Positions 12,652 through 22,531 of a stretch of DNA of 64,000 nucleotides are shown here, piece after piece (the first letter of the stretch is position 1; each line of letters opens with the position of its first letter). A model generated the notes under the pieces. It made no database searches. It was not told the DNA's origin and saw only the letters and a program-made list of their open reading frames with translations. The translations under genes were made by a program, and so were the position numbers. The stretch comes from Cordylochernes scorpioides (taxonomy: Eukaryota > Arthropoda > Arachnida > Pseudoscorpiones > Chernetidae), in the NCBI GenBank assembly GCA_030710605.1, contig CP092863.1, positions 64,603,572-64,667,571 of the forward strand, written 5' to 3'.

Positions 12652-12858
12652 TGTTGTGTATTTGCATACTTGGGATATTTGCAGAAATGCAAATAGCCTC
12701 TTTGCATACTCGATTCTGACTTAATGTATAAATAGCGCTACAAGTTGTTAGCAGTCAGTCAGTCAGTCAGTCCATATTGTAGAAGTTAGTGTTCTAATAA
12801 ATTCTAAGAGAATGTAGTGGCCTGGTATTGGAGCAACCCACACAGAGGCAACACAACA
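12652..12858 (+). mobile_element. Solo LTR inside a SINE-A tail
   Basis: 207 bp starting TGTTGTGTATTTGCATAC and ending GGCAACACAACA, flanked by ATGAT / ATAAT (5-bp TSD with one change). Internal landmarks in promoter order: octamer-like ATTTGCAT copies, a TATAAATA box near 12730 and AATAAA near 12800. The host sequence is the CCATGATAATCATGG stretch of SINE-A. Arm 2 carries it at 26709-26906, slightly shorter. Confidence 0.65.
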
Positions 12859-12897
12859 ATAATCATGGTGGGTAGTTAGTGACTGCAAAAAAAAAAT

Positions 12898-12968
12898 GCG
12901 ACGGCCGGGAATGGAACCCGAGTCAACTGCTTGGAAGGCAGCTATGCTAACCATTATACCACCGTCGC
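12898..12968 (-). tRNA. tRNA-Gly(UCC)-like gene, arm 1 copy
   Basis: 71-nt cloverleaf. Acceptor stem GCGACGG/CCGTCGC pairs perfectly, the anticodon loop CTTCCAA gives UCC, and the discriminator is A. A T run follows the 3' end. The T-loop reads TTCCATT, with C where a purine is normally conserved (position 57). It is joined directly to the 3' part of a SINE-A body, so it may be a SINE head rather than a host tRNA gene. Confidence 0.6.
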
Positions 12969-13009
12969 TTAAAAATATATGTGAAATCATAGGGTGCTTC
13001 TCCTGTCAA

Positions 13010-13140
13010 AATAAATGTCAAAACTAGACACCATCTATTGATCGTCGCCACAAATTAGCGGCCTCGGGTTGGTGATAAAGCCACAACACCAGCTTAATAG
13101 ATTCCATCTAGTTTTGGTATTTAATTTCCTCCTGTAAAAA
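13010..13140. repeat. Uncharacterised interspersed repeat
   Basis: An ACACCATCTATTGATCGTCG / GCCTCGGGTTGGTGATAAAG-containing segment. Related pieces occur near 1080-1180, 26450-26570, 39480-39600 and 42830-43210. No coding potential; family unknown. Confidence 0.4.
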
Positions 13141-13244
13141 AATGTCCACCAAGGTATAAATTGTTGAATTTTTTAATTGATTTTTTTTCTCTGAAAACCT
13201 TTGGGGTGTCGAATTAAAGAAGTTATACTGTTTTTAACAAAAAG

Positions 13245-13537
13245 AAAATAAGACTGAGTGAAGTAGAATGCGTCTGCCTTTGTCATTAAGACTGAGAGCA
13301 CTACTCAGTGGCAGGCTGACTGACTTAGCTCCAAAAGAAATGACCGCCTTTGACATGAGGAACAGATGCCATGTGCAGCTGCTCCTAACATGGAGTACAG
13401 ACTCATCCTGTATCCCTGGATCAGGAGCCCTTACAGGGTACTATCAGCCGGGCCAGCTGAGCCCAGGTTTTTTAGTGAGCTTGTTACTGCTCCCCCTCCT
13501 ACTTTTTCATCCGGGCTTGGGACCGGCAAAGACGGAG
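13245..13537 (-). repeat. SINE-F/LINE-T-associated retroposon, 3' part
   Basis: Minus-strand copy of the repeat with CCCAGGTTTTTTAGTGAGC and CGCTCCTAACATGGAGTAC landmarks. It is split by the insertion at 13538-14177 and resumes at 14178. Its unsplit partner in arm 2 is 26035-26315. Confidence 0.65.
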
Positions 13538-14177
13538 CATTACCTTATGTGGATGAGCATTATCTACTTATATAATTGCCTTATTCTGCCTGTGTGAAGT
13601 TCACGGATAGATTTTGGTCAAAATGGATAAAATAAAAAAAGTGTCAAGGGATGGGAATCGAACCCACGACCTTCCGCTTACCGGGCAGATGCCATGACCA
13701 CTAGGCTACCCTGGACATATTTTTCCGTTCATAAATTATATAAAATTAAATATTAAAACTATATATTCAAATTATTCTACTTAGCTCACGAACAGCGCCC
13801 TCTATCAAGGTTATAAATACGTTTAAAATCGAAATCTTTTCAAAATTTTATTAATAATAGTTCGCTTACTAATTAGAATACTTGATCTAAATTGAAATAT
13901 TTATAGACGCTCGCTCGATTTGAAGATTTATATCGTAACTAATCTGACTGTAAAGTTTGGAGCGGGACGTTTCACAAGAGTGACATCCACGGCGCCAATT
14001 TATAATTGTAATGAATAGTGTTTGGATAAAACATTTAATCGGGTAAACCCGGGCGTTGCCCGGGTCATTCATCTAGTCATATATATAAATGAGATGGGGA
14101 CCAATATACCCTTTCCCTTTATGGGTAGAGGACTCTCTCCTCAACAGAGTTGCTGGGGCCTTCATTATTGCCGGGCT
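13538..14177 (-). mobile_element. 640-bp retroposon-like insertion, arm 1 only
   Basis: Flanked by a 17-bp duplication (13521-13537 and 14178-14194, one mismatch) and absent from arm 2. On the minus strand it contains the Rt-C terminus GACCCGGGCAACGCCCGGG near 14065 and, further on, a tRNA-Thr-like sequence (13642-13717). No protein is recognised. Confidence 0.65.
13642..13717 (-). tRNA. tRNA-Thr(GGU)-like sequence within a retroposon
   Basis: Good A box (TAGCCTAGTGG) and perfect B box (GGTTCGATTCC). The acceptor stem TGTCCAG/CTTGACA has one mismatch, and the anticodon loop CCGGTAA reads GGU with C instead of U at position 33. Its place inside a TSD-flanked insert, and the changed U33, suggest a SINE-type promoter head rather than a functional tRNA. 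Confidence 0.5.
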
Positions 14178-14189
14178 GACCGGCAAAGG

Positions 14190-14312
14190 CGGAGTTGAAA
14201 ATAAGACTAAATCCAAATAAATAGTTTATGACGTTTCGTTAACAGTGTTGTTGATTAGGTCTTATTTTCTTGTAGCTATAATCCAAATTATGCTCTATCA
14301 TAGTATTAATAT
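14190..14312. repeat. Fb-H fragment
   Basis: Reduced foldback with TTTATGACGTTTCGTTAACA and the terminal GATTAGGTCTTATTTTCTTG motif. Arm 2 copy at about 25920-26030. Confidence 0.45.
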
Positions 14313-14384
14313 CTTATAACAGATGATGTGCATCATAGTATTGTGTATGTAATGGTAGGACATCTGTCTGTGGGTTGTTTCCAG

Positions 14385-14542
14385 GTAGAATCCACTCTGC
14401 AGCTGGCACGTATCATCCAGGACACCGGAGTTGCTGCGCTGGCTGTTCATGGTCGCACCATCTCTGAACGGCCTCAGCACTCCAACCGCAATTCCTACAT
14501 TAGCCATCTGACGCAGAACCTTTCCTTGCCCATCATTGCCAA
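14385..14542 (+). CDS. DUS2: DUS2 exon 7, arm 1 copy
   Basis: 158 bp, 52 codons plus two bases (AA) that join the C of exon 8 to restore an Asn codon. Acceptor tttccag, donor gtaatcc. It encodes VESTLQLARIIQ ... AVHGRTISERPQH ... LSLPIIA, covering the VHGR motif of the Dus flavin/phosphate-binding barrel. It differs from arm 2 (25677-25834) by one visible residue (D versus E after IIQ). Confidence 0.93.
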
Positions 14543-14596
14543 GTAATCCTTCCTTTGTTGCCTTCAACTTTCTCTCTCAAAGTTTATTTACAACAA

Positions 14597-15466
14597 GCCC
14601 TTAACTGTATTAGGTCATCCATTGATGAGCTCTACACATCCCCAGTAGACACCATCAACAAGCTCTATAAGCTTGATATCCTGATATGATTGAGTGGAGA
14701 ATAGAAAGAATAACCAAACCTGTAATTGACTGTGTTGACTCATCCATTGATGAGCTCTACTCATCCCCAGCAGACACCATCAACAAGCTCTATAAGCTTG
14801 ATATCCTGATATGATTGAGTGGAGAAAAGAAAGAATAACCAAACCTGTAATTGACTGTGTTGACTCATCCATTGATGATCTCTACTCATCCCCAGCAGAC
14901 ACCATCAACAAGCTCTATAAGCTTGATATCCTGATATGATTGAGTGGAGAAAAGAAAGAATAACCAAACCTGTAATTGGCTGTATTAGGTCATCCATTGA
15001 TGAGCTCTACTCATCCCCAGCAGACACCATCAACAAGCTCTATAAGCTTGATATCCTGATATGATTGAGTGGAGAAAAGAAAGAATAACCAAACCTGTAA
15101 TTGACTGTATTGACTCATCCATTGATGAGCTCTACTCATCCCCAGTAGACACCATCAACAAGCTCTATAAGCTTGATATCCTGATATGATTGAGTGGAGA
15201 AAAGAAAGAATAACCAAACCTGTAATTGACTGTGTTGACTCATCCATTGATGATCTCTACTCATCCCCAGCAGACACCATCAACAAGCTCTATAAGCTTG
15301 ATATCCTGATATGATTGAGTGGAGAAAAGAAAGAATAACCAAACCTGTAATTGGCTGTATTAGGTCATCCATTGATGAGCTCTACTCATCCCCAGTAGAC
15401 ACCATCAACAAGCTCTATAAGCTTGATATCCTGATATGATTGAGTGGAGAAAAGAAAGAAGAAGAG
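14597..15466 (+). repeat. Tandem array of LINE-T tails, 7 units
   Basis: Head-to-tail units of about 125 bp, each containing CATCCATTGATGAGCTCTAC, a CCAGCAGACACCATCAACAA stretch and ATGATTGAGTGGAGA, joined by AAAGAAAGAATAACCAAACC. Only the last unit ends in the free GAAGAAGAG tail. The corresponding arm 2 array has 8 units (24635-25618). Confidence 0.85.
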
Positions 15467-15784
15467 AAGACGTTCAGGATTCCCTTGTCTCATAGATAAA
15501 AAAGAGAAAAGCCAAACATCAGAACAGCAGTTTTATTTTGATAAGATAACAACCCTATTTACATAGAATAGTGATTGACTTAACATTCTGTTAGTAGAAA
15601 TATATTTGTGTGTGTGCATTCATTTTGTGTTGTTCACAAAAACATCTTCACTGAAATTGATTTCAAAATGTTTTTTCTAAATATTATCCATCACTATATA
15701 GCTCCTAATTTTCCCTATTTTACAGGTAATTTGGATTCAAAATAATCTACTATCTTTTGAGGTTATTTATTAGATGAAACTCCA

Positions 15785-16088
15785 TCTTTGCCGACCCCAA
15801 GTTTGGAAGAAAAAGGAGGAGGGGGAGCAGTAACAACTCACTAAAAAACCTGGGATCAGCTGGCCCGGCTGATTGTACCCTGTAAGGGCTCCTGATCCAA
15901 GGATACAGAATGAGCAGCGTTTGTACTCCATGTTAGGAGTGGCTGCACATGGCGTCTGTACCTCATGTCAGGGGCGGCCATTTATTTTGGAGCTAAGTCG
16001 GCCTGCCACTGAGTAGTGCTCTCATTCTTAATGACAAAGGCAGATGCATTCTACTTCACCCAGTATGGAGATAAGAAAGAAGAAGAAA
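15785..16088 (+). repeat. SINE-F copy, 3' end shortened
   Basis: Plus-strand copy running from the CCGACCCCAAG end to GGAGATAAGAAAGAAG, with the usual LINE-T-like stretch deleted just before the tail. Arm 2 counterpart 24010-24308. The 300 bp before it (15467-15784) hold nothing recognised. Confidence 0.6.
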
Positions 16089-16317
16089 ATGTTTACATCG
16101 AGCAATGATCTTCCACAAACAATAAGGACCAAGCCAGTTAGGCATAAATTATTACAAAGCAATAATGCCCCATCTATATATAGTAAATGAAAACATTACA
16201 ATTTACAATTGAAGTTTATTTTTCAAGGGCGGTCACTTCTTGGGGGTGGTCATTCAAGAGAGACTCTACAGTAATTCACCGGAATCTTGTCTTAAACCAG
16301 TTTTTTTTTAAATAATT

Positions 16318-16615
16318 TTTTATTATTATCCCTAGTACATGTGGTACAGACCATGATAATCATGGTGGGTAGAAGTTGGAGATTGCTTTTACTGTAAGCG
16401 CACCACATGTTTACACATGTGAAAAGCAGTTCGACTTGTTCACTTACAAATATACCAGAGCCCGGTTTGGTTACTTGCACTCACTGGTGAGGTTGGACTT
16501 TTGCAAGAATCAGGGGCCATTGGGACATTTTTTTTTTTACTTAGAAAAAAGTGTCCAATGCAGGATTTGATCCCTGGTCGTAGCGGTTGAAAACCAACGG
16601 TTTAGATCATCCTTC
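16318..16615 (-). repeat. SINE-A copy
   Basis: Minus-strand SINE-A with a mutated B box, flanked on both sides by duplicates of an ATATATAACAAATGAAAACA-type segment (16178-16250 and 16619-16690). Arm 2 counterpart 19690-19990 has the same flanking duplication. Confidence 0.7.
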
Positions 16616-16798
16616 CACCATCTATATATAACAAATGAAAACATTACAATTTACAATTGAAGTTTATTTTTGTTTTACATGGGTGGTCACTCCTGGGAGG
16701 TGGTCACTCATGAGAAACTAACAGTAATTCATCCGAATCTTGTCCTAAAACAGATTCCACTGTCTAATAACAAAAAACCAACAAGAGGTGTGTTCCAG

Positions 16799-16964
16799 CG
16801 GAGGCTCCGCAGAGATCAAGACCTACCAGGACATTGAGAAGTTCCGTCAGGAGACTGGAGCCAGTTCTGTCATGTTGGCCAGAGCGGCGGAGAAGAACTG
16901 CTCCATATTCTGTTCTGAGAGACAGGATGACCTGGACACTCTTATCACCAAATACCTCAGGCTG
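16799..16964 (+). CDS. DUS2: DUS2 exon 8, arm 1 copy
   Basis: 166 bp, acceptor ttccag, donor gtgggt. The first base completes Asn from exon 7, giving the ANGG junction typical of Dus proteins. It encodes GGSAEIKTYQDIEKFRQETG, then SSVMLARAAEKNCSIF, then the C-terminal end of the barrel (ITKYLRL). Arm 2 (19342-19507) differs at FCSERQ versus FCPERQ. Confidence 0.93.
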
Positions 16965-17099
16965 GTGGGTGCATCCTTCCTAACCCCATATTTGTCCTAT
17001 AGGATACCATCCCGTCTGAAAGAGATTTTGTCAGATCATGGTACCAATGCTGCAATAGCAATGTATTGACAACGACTGTTTAACTACAGTATGACCTCT

Positions 17100-17325
17100 T
17101 CAATTCAACATCTATAAACACAAGTTAATAAGACCAAATCCACATAAATAAATAGTGTGCAACGTTTCAGTAACAGCATTGTTACTATCATCAGACAAAA
17201 TATAAATGCAAGAATCGGGGGCCATTGGAGAAATTTTTTTTTAAATCAGAAAAAAGTGTCCAATGCGGGAATCGAAACCAGGTGGTAGCAGTCGAAAACC
17301 AATGGTTTAGACCAACTGACCTCTC
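17100..17325 (-). repeat. Fb-H half followed by SINE-A fragment
   Basis: 17100-17205 is one half of Fb-H; its minus-strand core at 17161-17194 has CTGATGA, a perfect AGTAAC/GTTACT stem, GAAAC and GTT. 17211-17325 is the head half of a minus-strand SINE-A. The same junction is the last arm 2 sequence before the gap (18995-19195). Confidence 0.6.
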
Positions 17326-17381
17326 TTTATATATTCTATCCAAGTAGTGCTATCTCCTATACTAAATAGCTAGGTGTGCAG

Positions 17382-17504
17382 GCCATCAAGTATGATAACT
17401 GCGCGGCCAACACCAAATATTGCATCCAGCAGATGTTGGGTTCCCTACAGGACTCTGGGAAAGGACGGAGGTTGCTGGCATCTTGGGACCTTCCTTCTAT
17501 CTGG
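17382..17504 (+). CDS. DUS2: DUS2 exon 9, present only in arm 1
   Basis: 123 bp, 41 codons, phase 0; acceptor gtgcag, donor gtgagt. It begins AIKYDNCAANTKYCIQQML and ends AGILGPSFYL, matching the helical region that follows the Dus2 barrel. Arm 2 runs into the gap just before where this exon should lie. No later exon (the double-stranded-RNA-binding domain region of animal DUS2) is found before 18894. Confidence 0.88.
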
Positions 17505-17524
17505 TGAGTGAATTATTTCCTTTC

Positions 17525-17665
17525 TTCTGTAACAGCATTGTTACCATCTTCAGAAAAAAGTGCTGAAACCACATTCAGTACTTTGTCTGAAAATGTTAAC
17601 AACACTGTTACTGAAATGTCATACACTATTTATGTATTTGAATTTGTTCTTATTACCTTTTACCT
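17525..17665 (+). repeat. Fb-H right half
   Basis: Contains TTTGTCTGAAAATGTTAAC, GTTACTGAAATGTCATACAC and the TCTTATTACCTTTTACC terminus. The decayed core has AAAA in place of the CTGANGA end. Confidence 0.5.
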
Positions 17666-17894
17666 CTATATATTATTATAAATCTTTATTTATTAATAAA
17701 CCAGGCATGGTATTGAAATATTTGCACCTAATACAGAAGAAACAAAACAACAAACAAATTAGAACTTAGAATTAAATACAAATTTACATGTATTTTTCTA
17801 CAGAGTTCATAAAATTTATATAGACAAAGTAGCTGAGGTAAAAGAGTTAGATCATTTAAATCAAGGAACAAACGATGTCTCACTTCTTCATTGT

Positions 17895-18345
17895 TATAAA
17901 TCTTGATAAAGAACAATTTGGATTATAGATTATCGATACATTAGAACCTTCTCTGTAAAGGGCACCTAATTGCAGAGCCAAAATGTCCTTTAGAGAGAGG
18001 TGTCCTCTTACCAGAGAGTTGCTAAATAGTAAAAATGGTCATTTTGGCAATAGAAAGGTAGAAGAGATATAGCCACGTTTGAAGTGTAAAAGGGAGATCA
18101 AGAGGAAAGTGGTGAGAAAGGTGTCCTCTAGCATGAGTGTCCTCTCATGGAGGTTCTACTGTACAAGAAAATAAGACCTAATCCAAATAAATGAATAGTG
18201 TGTGATGTTTCGGTAACAGCGTTGTTACCATCTTCAGACAAAGGAATAATTTGTCATTTATTCTTTTGTCTGAAGATAGTAACAACGCTGTTGCGCCAAA
18301 ATGTCACACTCTATTTATTTGGATTTGGCCTTATTACCTTGTATC
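17895..18345 (+). repeat. Fb-H foldback with nested MITE-P1
   Basis: The foldback ends resemble GATAAAGAACAATTTGGATT and GATTTGGCCTTATTACCTTG. A MITE-P1 (about 17938-18167, ends TTAGAACCTTC and GGTTCTACTGTA) interrupts the left arm, so P1 was active after Fb-H spread. Confidence 0.55.
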
Positions 18346-18357
18346 TATTATAAATCT

Positions 18358-18728
18358 TATTAACTTTGCCTTTGCCGGTCCCAAGCCCGGATGAAAAAGG
18401 AGGAGGGGGAGAAGTAACAAGCTCACTAAAAAACCTGGGCTCAGCTGGCCCGGCTGATAGTACCCTGTAAGGGCTCCTAATCCAGGGATACAGGATGAGC
18501 AGCGTTTGTACTCCATGTTAGGAGCGGCTGCACATGGCGTCTGTTCCTCATGTCAGAGGTGGCCATTTCTTTTGGAGCTAAGTCGACCAGCCACTGAGTA
18601 GTGCTCCCAGTCTTAATGACAAAGGCAGACACATTCTACTTTACTCAATCATGATGGTTGTCAAGTCTCAAACTTGATACCCTAATATGATTGAGTGGAG
18701 ATAAAAAGAAGAAGAAGAAGAAGAAGAT
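18358..18728 (+). repeat. SINE-F, long copy
   Basis: Starts TTTGCCTTTGCCGGTCCCAA and ends with ATGATTGAGTGGAGATAAA plus (GAA)n. This is one of the two most complete copies in the window (the other is 41950-42322). No intact ORF and no convincing tRNA head. Confidence 0.65.
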
Positions 18729-18742
18729 AAATCTTATTTTAT

Positions 18743-18894
18743 TTAAAAAGGCAAATTTTTTACTTTAGATATATTTCTGGTGCCACAAAGCCAGTAATCA
18801 AAACCCAAGTTATCTGTGTTCTTCAATAGCTTCAGATCATCCAAGTAACTGTATAGAGTACAATTCCAGAGAGTTCTTAACAAACCATTGTAAA
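18743..18894 (-). CDS. Unassigned open segment at gap edge
   Basis: An open minus-strand frame of about 50 codons runs from the gap to TAA at 18743-18745; an AATAAA signal overlaps the stop. It reads ... SYLDDLKLLKNTDNLGFDYW ... SKVKNLPF. I do not recognise it. It could be the last exon of another gene, an uncharacterised repeat, or chance; the gap removes its upstream part. Confidence 0.25.
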
Positions 18895-18994
18895 NNNNNN
18901 NNNNNNNNNNNNNNNNNNNNNNNNNNNNNNNNNNNNNNNNNNNNNNNNNNNNNNNNNNNNNNNNNNNNNNNNNNNNNNNNNNNNNNNNNNNNNN
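18895..18994. other. Assembly gap, exactly 100 N
   Basis: A run of 100 N is the usual placeholder for a gap of unknown size in scaffolded assemblies. It sits at the centre of the large inverted duplication. Confidence 0.97.
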
Positions 18995-19195
18995 AACCAT
19001 TGGTTTTCGACTGCTACCACCTGGTTTCGATTCCCGCATTGGACACTTTTTTCTGATAAAAAAAAAAAAAAATACTCCAATAGCCCCCGATTCTTGCATT
19101 TATTCTTTTGTCTGATGATAGTAACAATGCTGTTACTGAAATGTTGCACACTATTTATTTATCTGGATTTGGTCTTATTAACTTGTGTTTATAGA
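18995..19195 (+). repeat. SINE-A head fragment and Fb-H half (arm 2 start)
   Basis: Mirror image of 17100-17325: SINE-A head to about 19096, then an Fb-H half with TTTGTCTGATGATAGTAAC and CTGTTACTGAAATGTTGC. First sequence of arm 2 after the gap. Confidence 0.6.
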
Positions 19196-19341
19196 TGTTG
19201 AATTGAAGAGGTCATACTGTAGTTAAACAGTCATTGTCAATACATTGCTATTGCAGCATTGGTACCATGATCTGACAAAATCTCTTTCAGACGGGATGGT
19301 ATCCTATAGGACAAATATGGGGTTAGGAAGGTTTCACCCAC

Positions 19342-19507
19342 CAGCCTGAGGTACTTGGTGATAAGAGTGTCCAGGTCATCCTGTCTTTCAGGACAGAATA
19401 TGGAGCAGTTCTTCTCCGCCGCTCTGGCCAACATGACAGAGCTGGCTCCAGTCTCCTGACGGAACTTCTCAATGTCCTGGTAGGTCTTGATCTCTGCGGA
19501 GCCTCCG
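19342..19507 (-). CDS. DUS2: DUS2 exon 8, arm 2 copy
   Basis: 166 bp with acceptor ttccag and donor gtgggt; co-linear with exons 1-7 on the minus strand. Encodes the same segment as 16799-16964 with Pro for Ser in FCPERQ. The gene then runs into the gap. Confidence 0.93.
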
Positions 19508-19689
19508 CTGGAACACACCTCTTGTTGGTTTTTTTTGTTATTAGACAGTGGAATCTGTTTTAGGACAAGATTCGGATGAATTACTGTTAGTTTCTCATGA
19601 GTGACCACCTCCCAGGAGTGACCACCCATGTAAAACAAAAATAAACTTCAATTGTAAATTGTAATGTTTTCATTTGTTATATATAGATG

Positions 19690-19990
19690 GCGGAGGAAGG
19701 ATGGTCCGTTGGTTTTCAACCGCTACGACCAGGGATCGAATCCTGCATTGGACACATTTTTCTAATTAAAAAAAAAATGTTCAAATGGCCCCTGATTCTT
19801 GCAAAATTCCAAACCTACCAGCGAGTACAAGTAACCAAACAGGGCACTGGTACATTTTTAAGTGCAAAGTCGAACTGCTTTTCACATGTGTAGATATCTG
19901 GTGCACTTACAGTAAAAGCAGTCACCAACTTCTGCCCACCATGATTATTATGGCCTGTACCACGTGTACTTGGGACAATAAAAAAAAAAT
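19690..19990 (+). repeat. SINE-A copy
   Basis: Plus-strand equivalent of 16318-16615, ending in TTGGGACAATAAAAAAAA. Confidence 0.65.
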
Positions 19991-20194
19991 TGTAAAAATT
20001 GGTTTAAGACAAGATTCGGGTGAATTACTGTGGAGTTTCTCATGTGTGATCACCTCCAAGGAGCAACCACCCTTGGAAAACAAAAATAAACTTCAATTGT
20101 AAATTGTAATATTTTCATTTGTTATATATAGATGGCACATTATTGCTTTGTAATGATTTATACCTAACTGGCCTTGTACTTATTGTTTGGATAA

Positions 20195-20560
20195 GAGCAA
20201 TGCTCAATGCAAATATTATATGTAATTCTACTGTCATAAAAGATTATGTCCATAGTTTGCTTAAATACCATTTCTAAGATTCCATCCTTCAGTGTAGTAT
20301 ATAAAAGTAGAATGATCCAATACAGTATTAGAGCTATAAAGAAGCAATCTGGTATATTAAATTGGCGAAACTGCTGAGGAGGGTTCACCACTGATGATCC
20401 AAGCCCTTCCAATATATTTTCATCGCAGTAAGGACAGTAGAAGTGTGATTTATGTGTAGAAGAAACTTTTAATGCTTTAAGGTTTTCTTTTCTCTTATAA
20501 ATACAAAAAGGGTGCCAAGTAATAAAATCACTTTTAAACCTCAACAATGAGTGATTTTTG
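20195..20560 (-). repeat. Fb-G relative
   Basis: Contains the Fb-G centre GAGGGTTCACCACTGATGAT between TTCTACTGTCATAAAAGAT- and CAGTAAGGACAGTAGAAG-type arms that have diverged. A 127-codon minus frame here is not a gene. About 20190-24010 as a whole has no counterpart in arm 1. Confidence 0.45.
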
Positions 20561-20830
20561 GTGAAAGAATAAATAAGTACTTTGGCTCTTTAGTTTTGGT
20601 ATCTCCCTACCCGTTGTTCACGGTGGATCAAGGACACTTATTGGCAATATAGTTTTATTTGTGAAAAGAAACATTCATGTCTTGAATGTTTTCAAACATT
20701 TGTTAAGTCTATTTAAACTATTGCTATCCATATGACATTTCAATAACAACACTGAAATGTCAGGTATCAATTACTCAGTGAGATTTGTCCTTTTGTCACC
20801 CTGATTCTTATCTATAATCCTTTTTTTTTT

Positions 20831-22499
20831 GACGTGACAACGTCTTAAATTAGGTTGCGGCTGGGAGTCACTTATGAAAAAGTGCAACGCCCGGTAACAT
20901 TACGATGAGTCATCGAACGAGAGTGCTGCGCGCGCAGCGCTAGAGAATTAGGCGCATTGAATCGGCGCATGCTTGTCTCTGTCTTTGTCTTTCTCGAACG
21001 TTCTTGGCGTTGGAAAAACAAGAAAGCGTCATAATACAAGTTCACACGTGTGGTTAAAGTATCGTCAGCTGTGTCTGTAGTGAAAATGTGGAGTGCTTAG
21101 ATTCGTCATTTACAACAACTACAACAATAAAGGTAAATAATTGTACACTGATTTTTCATTATCGTAAACTATGATTGATTGATTAATTGTTAGATTGACA
21201 CAAAAGTTGAGAAACTGAGTTTATAGGTTATGTCATACTATTGATAAATGTTGATAGTGTTAAGTAAATTATTAGTTTAAAATTAATTAATTAATTAATT
21301 ATTATTTTACAAATTTTAAATAGTTTCAAATTTATTTAGCAAAAATTTGAACCTTCGATCTGAATAAGTGTTTTGATTTTCAAATTGATTCTTTAAAATT
21401 AAAAATTCATCCATTCAATTTCAAATGTTCAACAGGAATCACCACTCTCAAAACAATGGAAACGGTGCCTTCAACTTCCAGTACTTCAATGGAGACGGAG
21501 GATATCGTGCCGTCAACGTCTGCAGTACCTTTCGTTGTTCCACACACCACCTCTACCGCCAGAACGAATGCTCAGCGACAACGTGAGTACAGACTACGAA
21601 AAGCATTGACCAGAACTCCTGAACAAGTAAGAGCCTTTGCAAAAGCGGCTGCGGAGAGGCAACGCAGGTTCAAGCTACGTAAATCTGCTAACATAGCCCT
21701 CACCAGCGGTACGTCAGAGTCACCTGCTTCAACGTCTTGTTCTGTGGTGGAGAGAACAAGCGTTCCTGTCGTGGCGGAGAGAACGAGCGTTCCCCTAACT
21801 AACGCTCAACGGCAACGTGCATTCCGACAACGTAGAGCAGCATCTTCTCGGACTGATGTACAACCGACTACTTCTTCAAGCCAAACAGCAATACAACTGG
21901 AACAATCCACCTGGTATACCAAATGGTCATCGTCAATACGGAGATTTCAATCTACTTTCCTGGACAACGATTTTGGCCATGCTTGCTCGGTTTGTGACAG
22001 ATTGTGGTTCAAGAATGACCTTAAAACCATCACTGCACTACAACTGAAGGTAATCTCGGATTGGTACGTTAAGGAAAATCGGCAGCTACGCAAGGAGGAT
22101 TATACAAAGTCTTGCAACACCTGTAGACAATCACTGAATAAGCGTAAGCTTCCTACTCTCGCAAAGGTCAACGGCTTCTCATATCCTGACATACCTCCAG
22201 GTCTACCGCCTCTGGATCCTATCAGTGAACGTTTGGTCTCACCGCGCCTTCCATTTATGCAAGTCCTATCATCGTCCTATCCTCAACAAAATCACTCAAA
22301 TAGGAATTAGTTAAGTTTAAGTTTACATGTACAATGTTTTAGTAAACAAAATATATTTCTATAGTTAAAATTTGTGCAATTCTTATTTTCATTCAATTCC
22401 TTGTTCCTATTGTGCAATTTAATTATATTCATATCAATAAATATTCTACCGTTGTCACGTAAAATCTTCGCCCGTAAAACCGACTTTACAGGCAACCAT
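20831..22499 (+). mobile_element. Helentron derivative 2 (keeps 5' half), arm 2 only
   Basis: Starts GACGTGACAACGTCTTAAAT and ends CTTTACAGGCAACCAT, flanked by T runs. It shares about 580 bp of 5' leader and about 230 bp of 3' end with derivative 1 (5494-7393), but keeps the N-terminal reading frame instead of the C-terminal one. The inner junction near 22265-22285 is at a TCCTATCATCGTCCTATCC stretch that derivative 1 also has. Confidence 0.75.
21456..22310 (+). pseudogene. Helentron N-terminal ORF fragment (DUF6570-like)
   Basis: 284 codons from a good ATG. Residues about 28-80 carry arginine-rich repeats of the NAQRQREYRLRK / AAAERQRRFKLRKS type, repeated again near residue 113. From about 160 on there is a cysteine-containing region, CSVCDRLWF and CNTCR, followed by LAKVNGFSYPDIPPGLPPLD and ERLVSPRLPF, the signature I associate with the N-terminal domain of Helitron-like replicases. 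The frame is then joined by deletion to the 3' end of the element, so Rep, helicase and endonuclease are all missing. Confidence 0.7.
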
Positions 22500-22531
22500 T
22501 TTTTTTTGCTTATACCTAGTACACATGGTAC
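22500..22531 (-). repeat. SINE-A tail, left part of interrupted copy
   Basis: Poly(T) plus GCTTATACCTAGTACACATG is the reverse-strand SINE-A tail. The rest of the copy resumes at 23849-23915 after a LINE insertion. Confidence 0.65.

Noticed and set aside
14597-15466. Regularly spaced repeats resembling a CRISPR array
   Set aside because: Units are contiguous and nearly identical over their whole 125 bp with no unique spacers; the sequence is a LINE tail in a eukaryotic intron.
21817-22047. 76-codon frame inside the Helentron fragment
   Set aside because: Out-of-frame shadow of the 284-codon N-terminal Helentron ORF.
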